DNA of 64,000 bases, taken from assembly GCA_036768485.1 (NCBI GenBank), contig JAVLUZ010000771.1, forward strand, positions 612,862-676,861, written 5' to 3'. Below are positions 45,603 through 57,700 of this stretch, in pieces. Numbering within the stretch: position 1 is the stretch's first letter; every line of letters begins with the position of its first letter. A program made the position numbers and the translations under genes. This DNA is from Mermis nigrescens (Eukaryota > Nematoda > Enoplea > Mermithida > Mermithidae). The notes under the pieces are model-generated. The model did not search any database, was not told the origin of the DNA, and saw nothing but the letters and a program-made list of their open reading frames with translations.

Positions 45603-48600
45603 TTTTAAATTTTTTGAACAAGAAAAGATGAAAAAAATGAATAAATAATGAATTCTTTTTCTAGAAAATTAAGGATGAACCGATTTATCTAGTTTTGGTT
45701 TGTTCTATTTTACAAGTTATATTTATGTTGTGTTCACCTCAAACAGAGGGAATTCGGTCTTGTGGTCCGATTATTATTGACATTTGAATCTTTTCGACTT
45801 GCTTTTTGTACAAGGTTATCGTACGATCGTTCAAGATTTTCGTTTCCGAAGCCAAAATAAAAAAATATTTCGAAATTTTCTTACGAATTTTCGAGCCTCT
45901 TCTATGCCAACGGATAGAAATTTTAAAAACAATTGAGAATGCTTCGCCTTTTTATTGACTTTTAAAAATTTTTGAACCCCCGCCTAGACCAGACCCCTCT
46001 CCGAATTCAGATGTTGCTAATGTATGTTTGTAGATACACCAGGTGATTACTGTCGATTTCGTCAACGTTTGAAAAACAAATAAAATTTTGAAATAAATAT
46101 GAATACTGCTTAAAACACAAATGAGAAAAATCAATTTTTCCACATTATTTTACGGCCCTAAATCTGAACGTGATGAAATATGAGGGACTGGATCTGATTA
46201 AATGACCTGAAGGACGCTTAAAAACATGGATAAAATCGTACATAATTTACACATTCGAAAAATAAATAAACATTCCGAAGTCTTTATTAATGACAGTAAA
46301 TTTCTGTCAGTTGATATAGCCTTTGAGATTAGTGTGAAAATATTATGTAAGTATACTTTTCGTTTTTTTAATATTCAGATGCCATCATTCTCTTGTTTAT
46401 TGCGCAATACAGATGGACATCTTCCAAATTTTTTTTGAAAACATACATTTTTCTTATGAAATCAAAGGCAAACAAGCTTTTCGAACGATATTCTGTGAAA
46501 CTTTAGTTTTTTCTGGTTATCCATTATTCTATTATTTATATATTTGAAATGAAAGTAAAAGTTATGTCGTGAACTTTGTCAACCATTTATTCTCTACCAC
46601 ACCTGGACGTAGGGGGCTTTGGGGGGTATGCGACCCTCGAGAAATCAAAATAACCCCCAGAAATCAATTTTTGAAATCTTGTTTTGTTTTTTCTCAATTT
46701 TTTTGATGCCAATGGATAGTGCTCGATACAGTTGAAAAATGGTGTTTTTTCGCCCTACCACCATTTTTAAGACTATTTCTTAACCTTTGAAAAATCTTGC
46801 ACCCCTCCCCCATAATTTTTTTTGCTGCCCACGTATGCTCTCTACGTACATAATTACACAACGAGTGTAAATTTATAAAACGGCTTTATTTGTGTGGAAA
46901 AAGTAAGAATTTTTCCATAGAATACCTTTTAATATTGAAACACGCTACTTATCTATTGACTTTGAGAACCTAAACGACATTAGATATGATTGAATGATTA
47001 TGAATAGCCTAATCATGAATTCAAGCCAGCGAAAGAAGCTGAATGTTTCGTATGAGTGATTTTTTTACAGAGAATTAAGACTTTTTGTATTATGCGCATA
47101 AATCGATGTATTGAAAGTATCTCTTTATATTTGTTCTTTTGTGCTAAAATGCTTGGAATATTTATTGGCCTTCAGCGTCTTAAAGCATTTTATTCAATTC
47201 ATAAATCTAACAATATTCAACTTGATCTTGCGCTTATTATCTTCTTGTTGCATTTTCCGCAATATCTGATAAGAAAGGCTTGTCTGAATACTCCTTTTAA
47301 AAAGAGATTAAAATTATTAATTGAACAATCAGATGCTTTTAAAATTTTGAAACTGTGAGTAAGAAGGACGAAAATTAAAATACCAAATTAAAACATTAAA
47401 TTGTGAGAAATTGATCAAACACAAAATGTGAAGTCACAAATTACAGCAGAACTTTTGATATTCCAGATTATAAGCTAACTTTGCGTTGTTCAAAATCACT
47501 CAGTATCCTGTAATGTTTAAAAAATAAAAGTTTGGCTTAATTTTTAGTTAAAACCCCAGAAGTCGAGTAACGATCAAAATTTAGCTACAAAAAATATAAA
47601 TATAAGCCAATTTACTAAAATGTAGACGTCTAAAATGATCAAATCCCATATTTTAAGAAGTTCATGAAGTTTTGAAGGTCGTTTAAGACCAAAAAACAGT
47701 AAAAAACATCATTTATCGACATTCCTGGTCGATTTCTGTCCACTTGTATAGAAAACATTTGCAAAAAACGAAAAAGTGTAAGAAATGATTTTAAAATTTT
47801 CACATATATTTCTTCAATTACTTTATTTAGATTGTTACGGCTTTTCTATTCATTAACTTATTAAATAAGAAATCATAATTTGTAATTGATATTCATAAAA
47901 TAAATATTGAATAATATGAATAAATATGATAAAAGATATTTGAATAAAACAATAATAAAATTATAATAAAATAATTCAAATGTAAATAATGAAAATATAT
48001 GTAAAGCAGCATCACAAAAAAATGAACAAACATAGGTTATGCGTGACAGTGTAGGTGCAAAGGTCATGATATTCGACCATGTAAAACAGGAAATCAGAGA
48101 AAAATGACATTTAGTGTTGGTTTGTTGTGTTCAAAATGGATTGCATCGGTGTAGTAGGTAAATCTAGAAGACTGAGCGTTTGAAATACAGCGGATTTATA
48201 ATATCTGATATCAGTAAAAAATTAAATTTATCATGATTACAGGTTCAAGGAGTTCAAGAAATTATTAAAGACGCTCCGAGTTCTGCAAGTATTCTGCTCT
48301 GACTTTGTTTACAGTTCTAAAAAAAGTTTTGCTTCCCTCATAAGCAGATAGCCTGAAATCTCTTCAGCTGCAAGCACAGCTAGCATTGCAGTCACTCACT
48401 ACCTGCTATTGCGCTTGTGACCTTATATGGACAACAAACAAATTTCAAGAATGACAAACTTTCGAAAAACGTCCGTAATTTTACTCTGGCAGATCAATCT
48501 TATTTTTGCTGTCCCGAATTTTGGGGATAAGAAGCCCCTGAAAACTTTCCACACTTATGTGTGCTTATGATTATTGAAAGCTCGCTGATTCACTCAATGT

Positions 48601-48980
48601 ACAGACGTGTAAGACAATCCTAGGTAGAGAGAGCATGAAAAAATTGTTTTAAACAAAAAAATGGAGAAAAAATATTTAAAAAAATTTGGAAGTTAGCGTC
48701 AAATAAAAACCTTCGGATTTTCTAATTACCTCTACCCTCTGACTTCGGTAGATCCCACTAGGAATTACTTCTTGGTCCCTGTTTTGGTAATTTACCCGCA
48801 TCATACCCCTTGAATTTGATTACTGCCCACATCCGATATGGACGGTCAGCGTTGCAAATGAACCTCTTCTCACTCCCCCTAACACCTACGTGTATTTTTG
48901 TACTATTGAATGAAGAAAATATTTTCTTAAGGCTTCCATATTGTGAAACTTAAAAATTAAATTAGCCCAATCCAGTGGTC
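45603..48980. other. duplicated segment C and intergenic DNA
   Basis: Parallel to segments A and B, with the family-1 MITE at 46598-46837 inserted. The frame at 47056-47358 (MRINRCIESISLY and on) has diverged relatives near 30.9, 39.2 and 40.1 kb that are broken, so I do not call it a gene. AT-rich sequence fills 47850-48000 and a MITE-like block lies at 48420-48560. Confidence 0.65.
46598..46837 (+). mobile_element. hAT-like MITE, family 1, with a visible empty site
   Basis: Starts CACACCTGGACGTAGGGGG and ends CTGCCCACGTATG. CTCTAC sits on both sides. The related uninterrupted sequence in segment B reads ACTCTCTACGCATACATAAT (near 39845), which shows the pre-insertion site. Confidence 0.88.
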
Positions 48981-49184
48981 ATGTGGCATACAGTAATTGT
49001 CGCTATATCCTTCTTCATTTTTTGGATAAGTATAAAATCGATGATCGATACTGCAGAATCGAAGCGCGAACTGCAAAAAATCGATATCGTCGACGAATTA
49101 GTTCGGGTAAGACATAGGAGGGTAAATCACAATCAACATATTGGAGAAGCTGCAATGTGGGCGATTAAGGAAGTTAATGAAAAG
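48981..49184 (+). CDS. secreted protein C, exon 1
   Basis: A 68-codon, phase-0 exon starting MWHTVIVAISFFIFW, a signal peptide or signal anchor, and continuing IKSMIDTAESKRELQKIDIV and then to VNEK before a GT donor (49185-49186). The ATG lies five bases after an AG acceptor (48974-48975), as in the other peptide genes. It is clearly paralogous to the exon at 53883: both share MW at the start, the S-IID-E-REL-KI-VVD-L pattern and an RRK/RR segment, with the same donor context and phase. Family not recognised. It lacks cysteines, so it is unlike genes at 27.8 and 32.4 kb in that respect. Confidence 0.7.
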
Positions 49185-50660
49185 GTATGATTTACAAAAT
49201 CTTACTTTTTAAATATTTAAATTTACGTATGCGCTGATTTGTCTTATCATAGTTTTCCCACGTTTTTGTGTATTTTGCTGAATTTATTCCTGATTACTTC
49301 ATGACGTTTCATTTAGACTCTTGTAATTCGTAAATCCTGTTATTTCGCATGATATAATGCTTTTTGGTACATTTGCGCACTTTCTCGCCTCTTTTGATTT
49401 CTAGCAGCATGTTTACCTCTTTCTTCATTATTTTGCCCTCTTTGTTTTTTTGTATTTTTTTAGATTTTATTTATTTATTTATTTATTTTTTAATCTTTCC
49501 TTTTTTTCAAAGTTCATTGTACTTTCTCTATTCCAGCTTTTTTCCTTTCTTTTTTCTCTTTTCTCCCCTTCAGTTCAATGACTTCCTATTATACCGTAAG
49601 ACGCGAGAATTATGTTCATTTCATACGACTTTATCAGCTTTTATTCGAACTGAGTTGAATATTAGATCAGAAGTTAGAATCTTCCGATATCAGCTACAGT
49701 TGACCCTTGTTAAATTTAACCTAAGACCGGCTACACCCCGATTTTACATCATGAGCTGGTCTAATATGACCATAGAATTTTACAACTTAAATAAAAATAT
49801 CGTTGGTTAACACGTGTAAAATATTCGGCTTTTGGCCAGAACGGTATATTCTACTATTCTATTTTTTTGCTAATTTTTTCTTGAAGAGTAATTAGTTTTG
49901 GTTATTAGGCACCGGCAGATCCATAATTTGCGAAGATGACAGATTATCTAATTTTTAAGAAAGACCGCATAGAGTATTATTTTAAACGCAAAAAGCATTT
50001 TTTTCCTATTTTTATCTGTTAGTGAATTTTTTCGGATGTGAAAACCTTTTAAGAATTAACGACTTTTTAGAAATTTTCTGTTGTGGGAATTTTATACGTT
50101 TTAAGTAACATTTCGGTCCAATATGCCCGAAAATCTGAAGAATTTAGGTTAAAGGGTGATTAGCCAATGATAAAAATGTCACTTCAGCTCTCTAATATAT
50201 CTACGAGTCATTATAATTTTTGTCTCCAAATATTAAGCTAGCGATTAATCTTATGCATGTGGTAAGCATTCAGAGGCAACAACGAAATTCTATTTGGTCT
50301 GATGGGGCAAAGTCGCGAAATAACTGCCAAAAATTTAATAAGTATGCTCCCTCATTTTATTAAAATACTTAAATTGAGTTGCAGAGTTATCGAAATTAGT
50401 TTTTCCTTATTTCGATGCACTAAGTTTTATTCTAAATTCTAAATTAGTAAAGTCATTTTCTCAATTTAAGTAGGGCTTAGTGACGTTTCAAGTAAAGTTA
50501 AATTTAGCGAAATAGAAACTATTTCCTGTACAGTGCAATGTAGAAGATAAGCGCAAAAAATAGGCACGATTTTTTGAATTTTGTACTTCAATTACAATTC
50601 ATTTTTAGCCGGATGATAAAAATTAGATATACGCCTGAAGTTCTACTTTATATTTTTCAG
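49185..50660 (+). other. intron of secreted protein C
   Basis: Contains a T-rich tract (49430-49570) and a MITE-like block near 50270-50340 that also occurs in the matching intron of protein D (near 54340-54490). A 148-codon frame in the T-rich tract is not protein-like. Confidence 0.5.
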
Positions 50661-50699
50661 ATAGCGCAAGGTGCGACGACAATAAAACGAAAATTCTGA
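50661..50699 (+). CDS. secreted protein C, tiny last exon
   Basis: Twelve codons (IAQGATTIKRKF) and TGA, directly after an acceptor TATTTTTCAG (50651-50660). It was found by comparison: the sequence ATAGCG...GAAAATTCTGATA aligns with AAAGCG...AAAAATTTTGATA at 55800, the matching exon of protein D, and both follow an AG acceptor in phase 0. Intron lengths are similar (1476 and 1590 bp) and share MITE-like sequence. The product would be 80 residues. Confidence 0.5.
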   Translation: MAQGATTIKRKF

Positions 50700-50884
50700 T
50701 ATGCAAGTATTGCATTGTGAATGTTCTTTATTACTTTTATGAATTTGCTCCTATGTGAATCGTGCATAATATGTAAAGTACACGATTTAAACGTTTTTGG
50801 ACTACAAGAGCTGGTTTTATCTGGTATGAACTGGTTTTCCATGTAGTTCAAGCTTACCATTTCGATGCTACGACATAGTAAAAA

Positions 50885-51584
50885 ACTAGCAAAGAAAAAT
50901 GCTCCGATGGAACAAAAAAGATGAATATACTTGGAATTGTGGATTATTAAGGATGTAAAAGGAGGGGACTAGGGAGAATCTACCTAAAGTCGCAAAATCT
51001 GCTAAAAATCACACTTTCTCTAAGCAACGCAAAAAATCGAAGTATATTCTGCGGCCTCTGAAAAGTGTCTTTTTTAAATAATTTTCAAAATTTCAGATAA
51101 TAAACGAAATCTATAATGTTTCCTTTTTTTAAATTGCTGGCAAGTAGCAACACTGACTAGCTTCGTATCCTGATTGAAAGAAAACTAAGTGGTATTGTAT
51201 TCAAAAATGTTTTATTTTGCTATGAGCATTATAGCAAGCAAAGCAGGGGCCGATTGATTAGTGCACACAATCGTTACGGGCATGCTAGTGTACCTACATT
51301 TAGTCTACGCGTTTCCTACTGTTTTGAACCAACAATTCTTGCAATTGTTTTGGATGTATCGATGTTTGCTATTTCATTCAATTGGCTTAGAAAGACTGTT
51401 ACTCGATATCATTTCCCATAGCTGCTGCATAGCTATCGTGCTGCTTTTTAAATCATTTTTATGGTTAAATATTTATTCCAATGTGTTAACCGCAGAATAT
51501 ACTTCGATTTTTTGCGTTGCTTAGAGAAAGTGTGATTTTTAGCAGATTTTGCGACTTTAGGTAGATTCTCCTAGTCCCCTCCTT
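50885..51584. mobile_element. second long copy of the foldback element, right end truncated
   Basis: Near-identical to 5475-6211 over most of its length, including the centre. It has a small deletion near 51306 and an insertion of about 60 bp near 51437-51495. The right arm stops at CTAGTCCCCTCCTT, about 80 bp short of the full end. Confidence 0.88.
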
Positions 51585-53882
51585 CTATTGTCGAGCTTGA
51601 ATAGCCAAACAATATTCTGTACGAATGAATCAGTATGAATAGCCTGGTTATTTGATCCGGAATAGCAAAACCTTATTGAACGCTTCGTTTAAGTGATTTT
51701 TTCAAAAGAAGCTGACCGGTGAAAATTAAAAATCTAAAATAGTATTAAATATTCGTTTCCTTAGAATAAATGCCCACTTTAAATTTCTAATTTTTGTGAT
51801 AAATTTTTTTTACCATGTTTTCAACGCCCTCTGATATTTAATTTAATTTATAAATTAAGCGCCAGATAAGCTTAAAAATAAGGTTATTTTATAAATTCAC
51901 ATATACTCTCTATTTGCACTTTGAATATTTTCAATATTGACAACTTGTTTACAATCTATTAACAATTATAAAACAGAAGATGCCCTCAAAATTTTTACAT
52001 TATTAAAAAACAAGAAAATTTAATTTAAATGGTCAATTAAAAATACTGAATTGCGAAAAATTGAATTAAAGGTCAAATGTTAAGTTGAGAAGGAAAGCAC
52101 GATTCTAGATATAGATAGATATATAAAGATAGCTTCGAAACAATTATTTGTTAGGTTAAGTTAGCAATCAAAGCTTAATATGAATGGAAGTTCATCTAAT
52201 CTTTAGGCCGTGACTTTTAATCTAATTTGCAATCGAAATAAAGGTGTAGGATACATTAAAATTCATAGACGTCCTTTTATGCTTAAGGCCTGAATTTTTC
52301 TAGAGTAATAAATTTTCAGAGGCCGAAAGGAGTAAAACCCAATTTTTGGCATTCTTCTTCAAATTTTCTATTTTTAAAATATGTCTTTCGACACATTTTT
52401 GAATCACCTTTCGTCACTTTCTATTCCTGTCATCGTTCTTTACGTATAAGATGCTTTGTCCACTCAAATCGAAAAAAATTTGTAAAAAATACGGAACTTT
52501 TGAAAAAAACCGATTACTGTAGCATTAAAAATGCGACGATCAAATATTAATCGTTTTGAGTAAATAATTCGAGAATGATGTTTATGATCGCTGGCATCAG
52601 ATGCACGTTGGGAAATAAACTTAGAATTGAATAAATGGGAATTTACTAGTAAAAATATGACAAAATAAAAAAATGAGAATCAAAATGTTTTTGCGAATCT
52701 GCTTAAAATTGACAAAAAACTGAATTAAAATTGTTCTTACGCTTCTTTAATCTCTTTACCTATTTATAAGGCCATTTTGGCTCCAAACACCTCCGACTGA
52801 CCCCAAAGACTGGTTATACATCCGACAGAGCGTTTAAGCTACGGTGCACTAAATCACTTGAGTCTTTAAAGCACTTAGAAATAAAGAGGTTTCGAAAATT
52901 TTTTATAAAATGAAACGCAAAATCTAACGTGAAAGAAATTTTTCGACTCTTTCTCTTTAGGTCCAAACAATACTAAAGCCTTTTTAGCTGCATACGCATT
53001 TAGCAACTATATTAAAATTCTGATTGCAAAGGTAGCGGTTAATACTGCCTGTAGAACAAGGGCAAATTTTATAAAGAGAATTAGACAAAATTACGGTCAA
53101 AAAAAGAATGAAGATTAAAATGTTTGCAAAATTGCTTGAAATTCATTAGAAAGTACGGAGTAACATATTTTTTACACTAATCAGCATTTATACAATTCTT
53201 TTTAGGTAATTTTGGCTTAGGCAAATATCTAGCTGACCACTCCCACCATCAGCCCATGCTGTGCATCTGTGTTAGCAACTATTTGCTCATAATATATTTA
53301 CGTAAGCTTAGGATTATTGAAAATCTTTAAGACTAAAATAAGTCTCCGTAAATTAGCATAAGAATGTATCATCCGCTATATAATCCAAGCTATAATTCTT
53401 TGTTGAGCAAGCAAAAAAGTCCCTACTGATTGAGATTATGTAATAGACACATGCTTGAAAAAATAAATGATTCTGGACAGAAAATGCATGAAAACAAATG
53501 TTTCACTTAAATAATAAGAAAGTGAAAAGATTCTCAAGAATGCGCACGTTAATCTCAAAGAAAAACATCGGTGTTCATTCTAGTTTTTGGTTTCTTTAAA
53601 TTTCAAATAAAGGCACCGCGAATATGACAGCTTGAAATTTCGATTAGACGAGGATAAATAGCTTCATTCTGGCTAAGACTGGAAAAAACGCTAAACTAAC
53701 CTAAAACCGATTTTTTGCTAAAAAGTCGGGAGGTGGGAGTCTAAGCTTTAAGAAAATGACAACGGCCGACTTTGCATATGGGTATCTCCCGATCTCCCTT
53801 TATGTGTTTAATTATAATACAATTTACTAATGTAATGTTTTCTTCATGGTCCCATAATGCGAAATCGAATTGTAATATTCTA
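51585..53882. other. intergenic, no gene seen
   Basis: AT-rich DNA with a family-3 MITE relative near 52590-52830. Nothing else could be supported. Confidence 0.6.
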
Positions 53883-54209
53883 ATGTGGTTGACAACTGTC
53901 GTCGCTATACTATCTCTCTTTGATTTTACAATAAGTGAAAAATCGATAATCGATAGTACCGATTTGGAACGCGAACTGAACAAAATCAAAGTTGTCGACG
54001 ACTTATTTCAGAAAAGAAATAGGCGGAAAGCGTCCATACATGACGTCGATGCCACTGTAAGGGCATGGCAAAATAAGCAAAATAGGGAAAAAGCATCTAG
54101 GAATGACGACGATACCACAGGGGCGTGGCAAAATAGAGGACTATCATCTAGAAATGCCGTCGATGCCATCTTAAAGGCTTGGCAGATGATTAGCTTACAG
54201 AATGAACAG
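53883..54209 (+). CDS. secreted protein D, exon 1 with internal repeats
   Basis: 109 codons, phase 0, starting MWLTTVVAILSLFDF and ending NEQ before GT at 54210. After a signal peptide and the IIDSTDLERELNKIKVVDDL block shared with protein C comes a basic QKRNRRK site. Three diverged repeats of about 20 residues follow, each centred on a D-A-x3-AWQ pattern: KASIHDVDATVRAWQ, KASRNDDDTTGAWQ, LSSRNAVDAILKAWQ. Protein C has only one related unit. The ATG was chosen by alignment with protein C; the frame stays open further upstream. It may be a multi-peptide precursor or an effector. Family unrecognised. Confidence 0.68.
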
Positions 54210-55799
54210 GTATATCGTTCAATTATGTGAACTCAAAGTGTCGTAATTGAAGTAATCTGCTAACTCATCTACTTATCTTAGGTTCTAAGAATTAGCTACA
54301 GCGAATTCACAGAAACGAAGTTGAGGGTACTGGTTGGCGGAATGGGCACCAGTTATATTCTCAGGGTCCGATGGGGCAAAATTGCCAAAAGAGCACCAGA
54401 AATCAAATTCTGGGGTCTATCGATTTTTGGGGACGGGGGTTCGCCGAATTTTAGGGACTCCATACCCTAGACCCGCTTACCAATACCAGTCCATGAAGCC
54501 CTCGTAGACCTAGGTGGGACCAGTACCTCCAGAATTGTAGAAATATGAGTATTTTTCACCTCTCATACATATACGAGTACGGCACGAGAATTCTAGAGGT
54601 CAGCCTAAAAAAATTTAAAAGTGTCTTTTTGGGCTTTGTGAAGATTAAAACATTATTTGAAGTTTTGGACGATAATTGGTTTCTTAAGGACGTGAAAACA
54701 TGAAAAAATTGGATAAAAATTGAATTATTTCCGAGTAAATTGAACAATCCTAAAAAAGTTAAAATTGGCCTACCTTTGCATATGCAAACAGACAATGCCC
54801 CTTTTTTGCGGCAATTATTTATAGTTAGGTGATCAAAAATGCTTCGAAAATGTTCAAATTTCTGGAAATTTTGTGTAAACGAGCAAACAGTGTAAAAAAC
54901 TCCTTTAAACTATATTTTTCAATGCACAAATTCAGCTCAAAACGCCGGAAAATTCGAAAAACTGAGGCTGAACTTAATATGTAATCAGTGAACATAAGTT
55001 AGATTGCTCCAGCTTTCCCTTCCATCTACAATTTTACGATTAAACAGTGTGGGGGAAGTAGGATGGGGAAAAGTTTTTTAACTTTAGTGGGAAGTCCGAA
55101 CCCAAAAATTTCATTTTTACATTTTTTTAAATTTTTTCGTAATGTTTCGATGCTAGCAGGAAGGGATAATGAGAAATGTCGAAAAATGGCGCTTTTAAAT
55201 CTAACCATCTTTTTAAATTTTTTTTAAATAAATAAACACTTTAAATTTTTCTGAAAAAAAATTTAGCTAGCTTATTGATTAATTTTGTATGTAGGTACGT
55301 TGTAAGTATGGGTATGAACGCATGATCTTTTTCTAATTAAAATCCATAAAATGACTTGTGCAAGATTTCTTATTATTAATTTTATTCGATGATAGAGTAC
55401 TAGGCCTGATTTGAAATTTCAATCGAAAATATAAGCTAAATTCAGCCAACTAGAGACAATTTTTTTAACGATGAAACGTAAACAATAGGCGCAAAAAATA
55501 TATTTTTGTCACCTTTGCTGCTTTTTGGGCCCTGTGACAAAAAATCAAGAGAAAGTCGAAATTCGCAGTCAGAACGATAGATGAGCAGCACTTAAATAAT
55601 GAGGCTCTGATCGGACTGAATCACTAAAAAAAGTGACAAAAATTTAATCAGGCGTCCACCGTATTCTATGGCGTTTGAGAATGTGGCATATAACGCCCCG
55701 AAATCCTTACGTCCGTGTGTATTCATAATTAATGCCTCTTGCTTGAAATTAAAATTAAAATATGCGCGAATTTTGATCTATTTTTTTAGAAAGCGTTCG
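54210..55799 (+). other. intron of secreted protein D
   Basis: Contains a MITE-like block (54340-54490) and AT-rich DNA. It parallels the intron of protein C in size and content. Confidence 0.45.
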
Positions 55800-55823
55800 G
55801 GAGGCGGCGATAGGACAAAAATT
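55800..55823 (+). CDS. secreted protein D, tiny last exon
   Basis: Seven codons (KAFGRRR) and TAG after the acceptor TATTTTTTTAG (55789-55799). It aligns with the tiny exon of protein C at 50661. With exon 1 it gives a 116-residue protein ending in GRRR, the form of an amidation plus cleavage signal. The exon is short enough that transcript evidence is needed. Confidence 0.45.
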
Positions 55824-57700
55824 TTGATAATTAATGATTTGCACCGCGAGGGTTCACTAATTTTAAATATGTGTAACTCGTTAATGTTGCTTATCGTATT
55901 TGATTGAGTGTCATGACGAGATTGGATGGGCAGCGGGTCCGATCGCTCAAAATCACCGAAAATGGTATCAAAACTTAATTTCTGGAAGTTTATCGATTTT
56001 GAGGGGTCCGCCTAATTCTCGGGGGTCAAGATACCCCAGATACCCCACGCCAATGGTCAATACTTAACACCCAGGTTAAATACAGACTTAAAGCTGACTT
56101 CAGTGTTTTTCAATGAGCAGGTTTTAGGCAAGGCCTAAATGGAATAAAAACGGGACATTTTGTAGGAAAAATTAGGCAAAATAAAGACTAAAAATACCAG
56201 AATCAAAAGTTTCTGGCAAAATTGCTTGAGAGAGTGACCGAAACTGCGATTTAATGCGATTTTTACGTTATGTCCTTGGATTAGAACTAATGTTTTGATT
56301 CCATTTTGACTAAAAATAGGGCTATATGGCTGACACCTCACTGGCTAAGATGTGCTCTATGGTACTATGCATAGCCGATCCGAAGGGTCAGCCAATTTGG
56401 AGAGGGATCAAAAATTAAGCTTTTTAGGCTGAACTAACATAACATACGGGTTCTAGTCGTAAATATTAAAATAGCGGTAAAACTATGTTATTCCACAGTT
56501 CTGATCCATTTCAACAAGCACGATTATAAAAATTTATAATTCTCTCTCTCTAGAACAGACTTCTGACCAGACACGCACTTGGAGAGGAGGGGAAGGTTAA
56601 GGGTCTAGGAGACAGGCAGAATGGAAAAATTCGAAATTTTCTTGGGAAAATGAGGCAAAGTGAAGGCAAAAGGGTGAGAACTGAAAATTTTCTTCAGAAT
56701 TGCTTTAAAATGACCAGGAAGTGCGTAATAGCGTAGTTTTACTGCCATTTAGCGTTTATACTGGTTTCTGATATCATTTTGCCCCAAAAAGCTCTATTTC
56801 TTGAGCCTCTTCGGGACACATATCCGCCTGACCCCCCAGGGACCGGTTGAACCAAATCTAGAAGCTCAGTGATTCAGAACTTCAGAGGTTTAGAAGTCAC
56901 TTCAGAAGCTCAGAAGTGTTCGGTTGCACTAACGACTTCTGGAAGGGTCGATTCAGAAGTCCTTTCTAGTCTTTCAGAAGTCATTTCTAGAAGTTCAGAA
57001 GTTCAAAAGTCGCTCCTAGAAGCCCAAATGTTCATTGTTGTAGCGATATTTTAGTGTCGCCAACACAAATCGATAATCATTATGAGCATAACGGAAACAC
57101 ATTGCTTACTAATATAGCACTCTTCATGCATTACTTTCTGAATCACTGTCACAAATATGTTTGTGATTCATACTTTGCCTCACTTCACTACTATTTGACC
57201 GTCAGCACATTGTTTGGCAGGAAAAATCTTCTAGCTATTTTAAGAAAAACTTAATCATTTTAGCAACTTTTTGCTGAGCGTCAAAAAATGACTGTTCTGA
57301 ATAAGCCTCAAAACTTGTATTATTTTTTATTTTGTTAGATTATCTCGCTCATCCCATTCTCTAGTAATCATAGCTAATTAGCTCAAAATTACTGAAATCG
57401 GCGTACGAAACTGCTATCTATGGGTCCTTTTCGACTCCTCAGAAACTTATGCGCTAAGGGACTTCTGTACTTCTAAACCTCTGAACTTATAGATTTTTGG
57501 TTGCGACCGGAATTTTCTATGAGTCGAAAAACAAACGACTTCTCTTGAAGCCCTTGGACCTTTCTTTGGGTTCAGAAGTAGGTGCAACCCAATTATTTTA
57601 GACTTCTGGGCCCAGTTGCACCAATGACTTGTAACTCATAACAAGTTGCAAGTGTAACGTTAACTTTTTGGGTTAACTTGAGGACCAACACGTTGTGTGA
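55824..57700. other. intergenic with MITEs and AGAAGT-rich foldback
   Basis: Holds a MITE-like block (55915-56060), two family-3 MITEs in opposite orientation (about 56370-56575 minus, 56576-56860 plus) and an AGAAGT-rich inverted structure (56868-57625). No gene is supported. Confidence 0.6.
56868..57625. repeat. AGAAGT-rich inverted repeat structure
   Basis: The left part (56868-57030) repeats CAGAAGTC/TTCAGAAG motifs and contains CGGTTGCACTAACGACTTCT. The right part (57420-57625) contains GACTTCTGGGCCCAGTTGCACC and AGGTGCAACCC, inverted or diverged forms of the same motifs. The middle (57030-57400) has only a 66-codon AT-rich frame. It may be a foldback element. Confidence 0.5.

Noticed and set aside
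47056..47358. A 100-codon frame starting MRINRCIE, with relatives near 30.9, 39.2 and 40.1 kb
   Set aside because: The similarity comes from segmental duplication. The frame is broken by stops or shifts in the copies near 30.9 and 40.1 kb, and I saw no sign of coding constraint.
49364..49810. A 148-codon frame inside the intron of secreted protein C
   Set aside because: Its first part is a T-rich tract giving phenylalanine/leucine/serine runs; it lies between matching exons.
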